Shown piece by piece: positions 61,811-64,000 of a stretch of DNA of 64,000 bases. Origin of the DNA: Nocardiopsis sp. FR4. GTDB taxonomy: Bacteria > Actinomycetota > Actinomycetes > Streptosporangiales > Streptosporangiaceae. Every line of letters begins with the position of its first letter. Position 1 is the first letter of the stretch. A program made the position numbers and the translations under genes. The stretch is from positions 62,001-126,000 of the forward strand of contig NZ_VWVV01000009.1 of NCBI RefSeq assembly GCF_009830945.1, written 5' to 3'. The notes beneath the pieces were generated by a model. That model was not told where the DNA came from, ran no database searches, and saw only the letters and a program-made list of their open reading frames with translations.

Positions 61811-64000
61811 TCAGCGGAGTTTCCTGACCCGGTTGCGCAGGCGGCGCACCAGCGAGCGCCTCCTCGACTCCCCGTCGGGCTGGGCGGCGGCCTCCCCGTC
61901 GGGCCGGGCGACGATCTCCTCGACGGCCTCGGCCGTGTCCTGGGCGTACGCCTCCAACATGGTGAGGTGGTCGCCCGGGACCCGGACGCCGGCGTCCTGG
62001 CCGGGCCACTCCCACCCCGTTTCAAGCACCTCGCCCGAGGGGGTGCGCACCGGCTCCTCCGGGCAGACCTGGGTGATGGGCACCGGGAGGGGGCCGGGCC
62101 GCCAGTCGGCGAACAGCCCCAGGTAGCCACCCATGGCGGTCAGCCGGGCGGCGTCGAGGAGTTCGAACTCGCTGGCGCGGGCCATCACCGACTCCGTGAC
62201 GATGGGCAGCGAGGCGGCGACCAGCGGCAGCACGCCCTCCTCACCCGGCAGGGGTGTGTCCAGCAGCACCAGCCCCGCGGGGGTGCGGCCGCGCCGGTGG
62301 AGCTCCTCCGCCACGGCGTGCGCCGCCCAGCCGCCCGAGGACCGTCCCACCAGGACGAGCGGCGCACCGTCCGCGGCGCGGAGCGCCGCGTCGGCCTGCC
62401 CGTTGACGAAGACCCCGAGATCGGCGGGCAGCCCCTCCTCGGCGAGGAACCCGGGGGCGGGCAGGGCGTGCACCCGGCGCCGGTCCCGCAGCCCCGCCGC
62501 GAACCGGGCGAACTCCTGGGCGCCCGAGGTCATGACCAGGGACGGGAAGCAGACCAGGACCGGTTCCTCCGAGCCCGCGCAGAGCTGGACCGGCTCGACC
62601 GGCCACGCCTGCCCGGCGGTGATCACCGCCCGGCCCCGGGACGCGGCCCGGACCATCGCGACCGCTTCCTGGGGCCTGCCGTCCGCGCAGGTGTCGCGGA
62701 ACAGCCCCACCAGGGTGTCGGTGGGCCGCTCCGGTCCGGCCTGGTCCGTGCCCCCGCCCATCCGCTCGTCCAGGTGGGCGGCCAGCAGGGAGGGGGTCCG
62801 GTGCTCGAACACCACGGACGCGGACAGCCGCAGCCCGGTGGTCTCACGCAGGTGGTTGCGCAGCTCCACCACCGTGAGCGAGTCGAAGCCCGTCTCCAGG
62901 AAGTCCTGGTCGGCCTCCACACGCCGGCCCGAGGGGTACCCGAGGATCTCGGCGGCGCGCACCCCGATCAGTTCGCGCAGCAGGGCGCGGCGTTCGTCGC
63001 CGGGTGCGGCGGCCCGCAGCCGCGCGCCCGCCCCGGAGTCGGAGCGCCGTACCCGCTGGGCCCGCACGAGTCCGCGCAGCAGGTGCGGGACGGCTTCGGG
63101 TGAGTCCGCGCGCGCCCGCAGGCCGGCCAGGTCCATCGGGACGGGGAGCAGGTGGGCGCGGTCGACGTCCGCGGCGGCGTCCAGCAGCGCGCACCCCTCG
63201 TCCGCGCCGATGGCCTCCACGCCCCACATCCGGGACATGCGGGAGGTCTCCACCTCCCCCAGGCGTGCGGTCGCCTCGCTCGTGTCGGCCCACCGCCCCC
63301 AGGCCAGCGACTGCGCGGGCAGCCCCAGGGCCCTGCGGTGGTGGGCGAGCGCGTCCAGGAACGCGTTGGCCGCCGCGTACCCGGCCTGGCCCGCCGAGCC
63401 GAGCACACCGGCCGCGGAGGAGAACAGCACGAAGGCGTCCAGGTCCAGGTGGGCGGTGGCCCGGTGCAGGTTCCAGGCGCCGTCGACCTTGGGGGCCAGG
63501 ACCCTGTCCAGGGCCTCGGGGGTGAGCCGGGTGACGGTGGCGTCGTCGACCACGCCCGCGGAGTGGATCACGGCGGTGAGCGGGTGGGCGTCGGGGATCG
63601 TGTCCAGGAGCGCCCGCACGGCCCCGGGATCGGCGACGTCGCAGGCGGCCGGGGTCACGTGTGCGCCCAGGGCGCCGAGTTCGGCCGCGAGCTCGGCGGC
63701 TCCGGGGGCGTCGGCTCCCCGGCGTCCGACCAGAAGCAGCCGGGTGACGCCGTGCCGGACGACCAGGTGGCGGGCGACGAGGGCACCGAGTGTGCCGGCG
63801 CCGCCGGTGACCAGGACGGTGCCGCCGGGGCGCAGCCGGGTGGACATGTCCAGGACGAGCTTGCCGACGTTGCGGCCCTGCTGCATGTGGCGGAAGGCCT
63901 CCACCGCCCGCTCCACGGGGTAGCGGGTGATCCGCGCCGGGGGCCGCTCTCCCCCCAGGAGGGCCAGGACGTCGGTGAGGGCCCGCTGGATGCGTTCGGG
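61811..64000 (-). CDS. Type I polyketide synthase, 3' part: ER end, KR, ACP, thioesterase
   Basis: The gene enters from the right edge. Order: the end of an enoylreductase domain (YPVERAVEAFRHMQQGRNVGK), a ketoreductase (GTVLVTGGAGTLGALVARHL; HSAGVVDD, a B-type LDD-like motif; SSAAGVLGSAGQAGYAAANAF with the Ser-Tyr-Asn set), an acyl carrier protein (DFLETGFDSLTVVELRNHL, pantetheine Ser), and a type I thioesterase (PVLVCFPSLV, LVLVGRSSGGWAA with Ser in GxSxG, LVLLDTPLP, GDHLTMLEAYAQD with His). It is thus the last module, with full reduction, and releases the chain. A strongly basic C-terminal tail (RRRSLVRRLRNRVRKLR) is unusual. Confidence 0.92.
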   Translation of the reverse strand, partial: PERIQRALTDVLALLGGERPPARITRYPVERAVEAFRHMQQGRNVGKLVLDMSTRLRPGGTVLVTGGAGTLGALVARHLVVRHGVTRLLLVGRRGADAPGAAELAAELGALGAHVTPAACDVADPGAVRALLDTIPDAHPLTAVIHSAGVVDDATVTRLTPEALDRVLAPKVDGAWNLHRATAHLDLDAFVLFSSAAGVLGSAGQAGYAAANAFLDALAHHRRALGLPAQSLAWGRWADTSEATARLGEVETSRMSRMWGVEAIGADEGCALLDAAADVDRAHLLPVPMDLAGLRARADSPEAVPHLLRGLVRAQRVRRSDSGAGARLRAAAPGDERRALLRELIGVRAAEILGYPSGRRVEADQDFLETGFDSLTVVELRNHLRETTGLRLSASVVFEHRTPSLLAAHLDERMGGGTDQAGPERPTDTLVGLFRDTCADGRPQEAVAMVRAASRGRAVITAGQAWPVEPVQLCAGSEEPVLVCFPSLVMTSGAQEFARFAAGLRDRRRVHALPAPGFLAEEGLPADLGVFVNGQADAALRAADGAPLVLVGRSSGGWAAHAVAEELHRRGRTPAGLVLLDTPLPGEEGVLPLVAASLPIVTESVMARASEFELLDAARLTAMGGYLGLFADWRPGPLPVPITQVCPEEPVRTPSGEVLETGWEWPGQDAGVRVPGDHLTMLEAYAQDTAEAVEEIVARPDGEAAAQPDGESRRRSLVRRLRNRVRKLR

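Noticed and set aside
1-64000. CRISPR arrays, tRNA or rRNA genes, transposases, integrases, riboswitches
   Set aside because: I looked for spaced direct repeats, cloverleaf arms, recombinase motifs and classical riboswitch cores and saw none that could be supported by eye.

Overview
The window is uniformly very GC-rich double-stranded DNA with dense coding on both strands, frequent GTG and TTG starts, long antisense shadow ORFs, and actinomycete family markers: DUF397 with XRE/DUF5753 regulators, a SigB/F-type sigma factor, HATPase anti-sigma-like proteins, TIGR04222, BioY/BioM/BioN, HrpA, a type I polyketide synthase and a Tat-exported GH11 xylanase. I infer a filamentous actinomycete close to Nocardiopsis or Streptosporangiales; this is from gene content, not from a marker gene. 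No rRNA, tRNA, IS element, integrase, CRISPR array or origin was recognised.

Layout. 1-3.4 kb: a truncated pseudokinase-like receptor, then a divergent ArsR repressor and luciferase-like monooxygenase pair with a clear palindromic operator. 3.5-8 kb: a TIGR04222 membrane protein, then a four-gene surface locus, partly of visibly lower GC (Flp-like pilin, OmpA-type lipoprotein, secreted paralogue of the lipoprotein's N-terminal domain, and a second pilin-like helix fused to a transglycosylase-like domain). 8.2-16.6 kb: GT4 glycosyltransferase, duplicated YezG-type immunity protein, TadE-like anchor fused to an ARB-07466/M15-like domain, AbiEi/DUF559-like protein, an unknown membrane-anchored protein, and a pectate-lyase-like lipoprotein with a damaged active site. 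17-23 kb: a complete peptide ABC importer operon (dppB-dppC-fused ATPase-binding protein). 23.5-28.4 kb: orphan MftF-like glycosyltransferase, anti-sigma-like ATPase, two hypotheticals, SigB/F sigma factor.

29-37.7 kb is an ion and metal section: RND exporter, CmtR-like repressor with CDF metal exporter, TrkH/TrkA potassium uptake behind a coupled leader peptide, and a ZnuA-type zinc lipoprotein under a probable Zur box, followed by an odd poly-C/poly-G stretch. 38-42.6 kb: Kelch-like lipoprotein, a WhiJ/AbaA-type trio (DUF397, XRE, HATPase) in which two promoters carry the same 12-bp palindrome, and a FabG reductase. 42.7-49.3 kb: beta-lactamase-like protein, the bioYMN biotin importer, cytochrome oxidase subunit I and an APH-family kinase. 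49.5-54.4 kb: a decayed second copy of the regulator trio, the xylanase with candidate operators, and a lactonase-like beta-propeller protein with a possible relic copy. 54.7-57.5 kb: an overlapping four-gene operon (HemK-like methyltransferase, CDGSH protein, haem-oxygenase-like di-iron oxidase, EgtD-like methyltransferase) that looks like an uncharacterised small-molecule or modification pathway. 57.6-64 kb: HrpA helicase and the 3' end of a polyketide synthase (ER-KR-ACP-TE) running off the window.

The most promising candidates for undescribed biology are the 54.7-57.5 kb oxidase/methyltransferase operon, the pilin-OmpA surface locus, and the trio of regulators with the shared palindrome plus its decaying duplicate. 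All functional assignments are from motif reading; no database search was possible.
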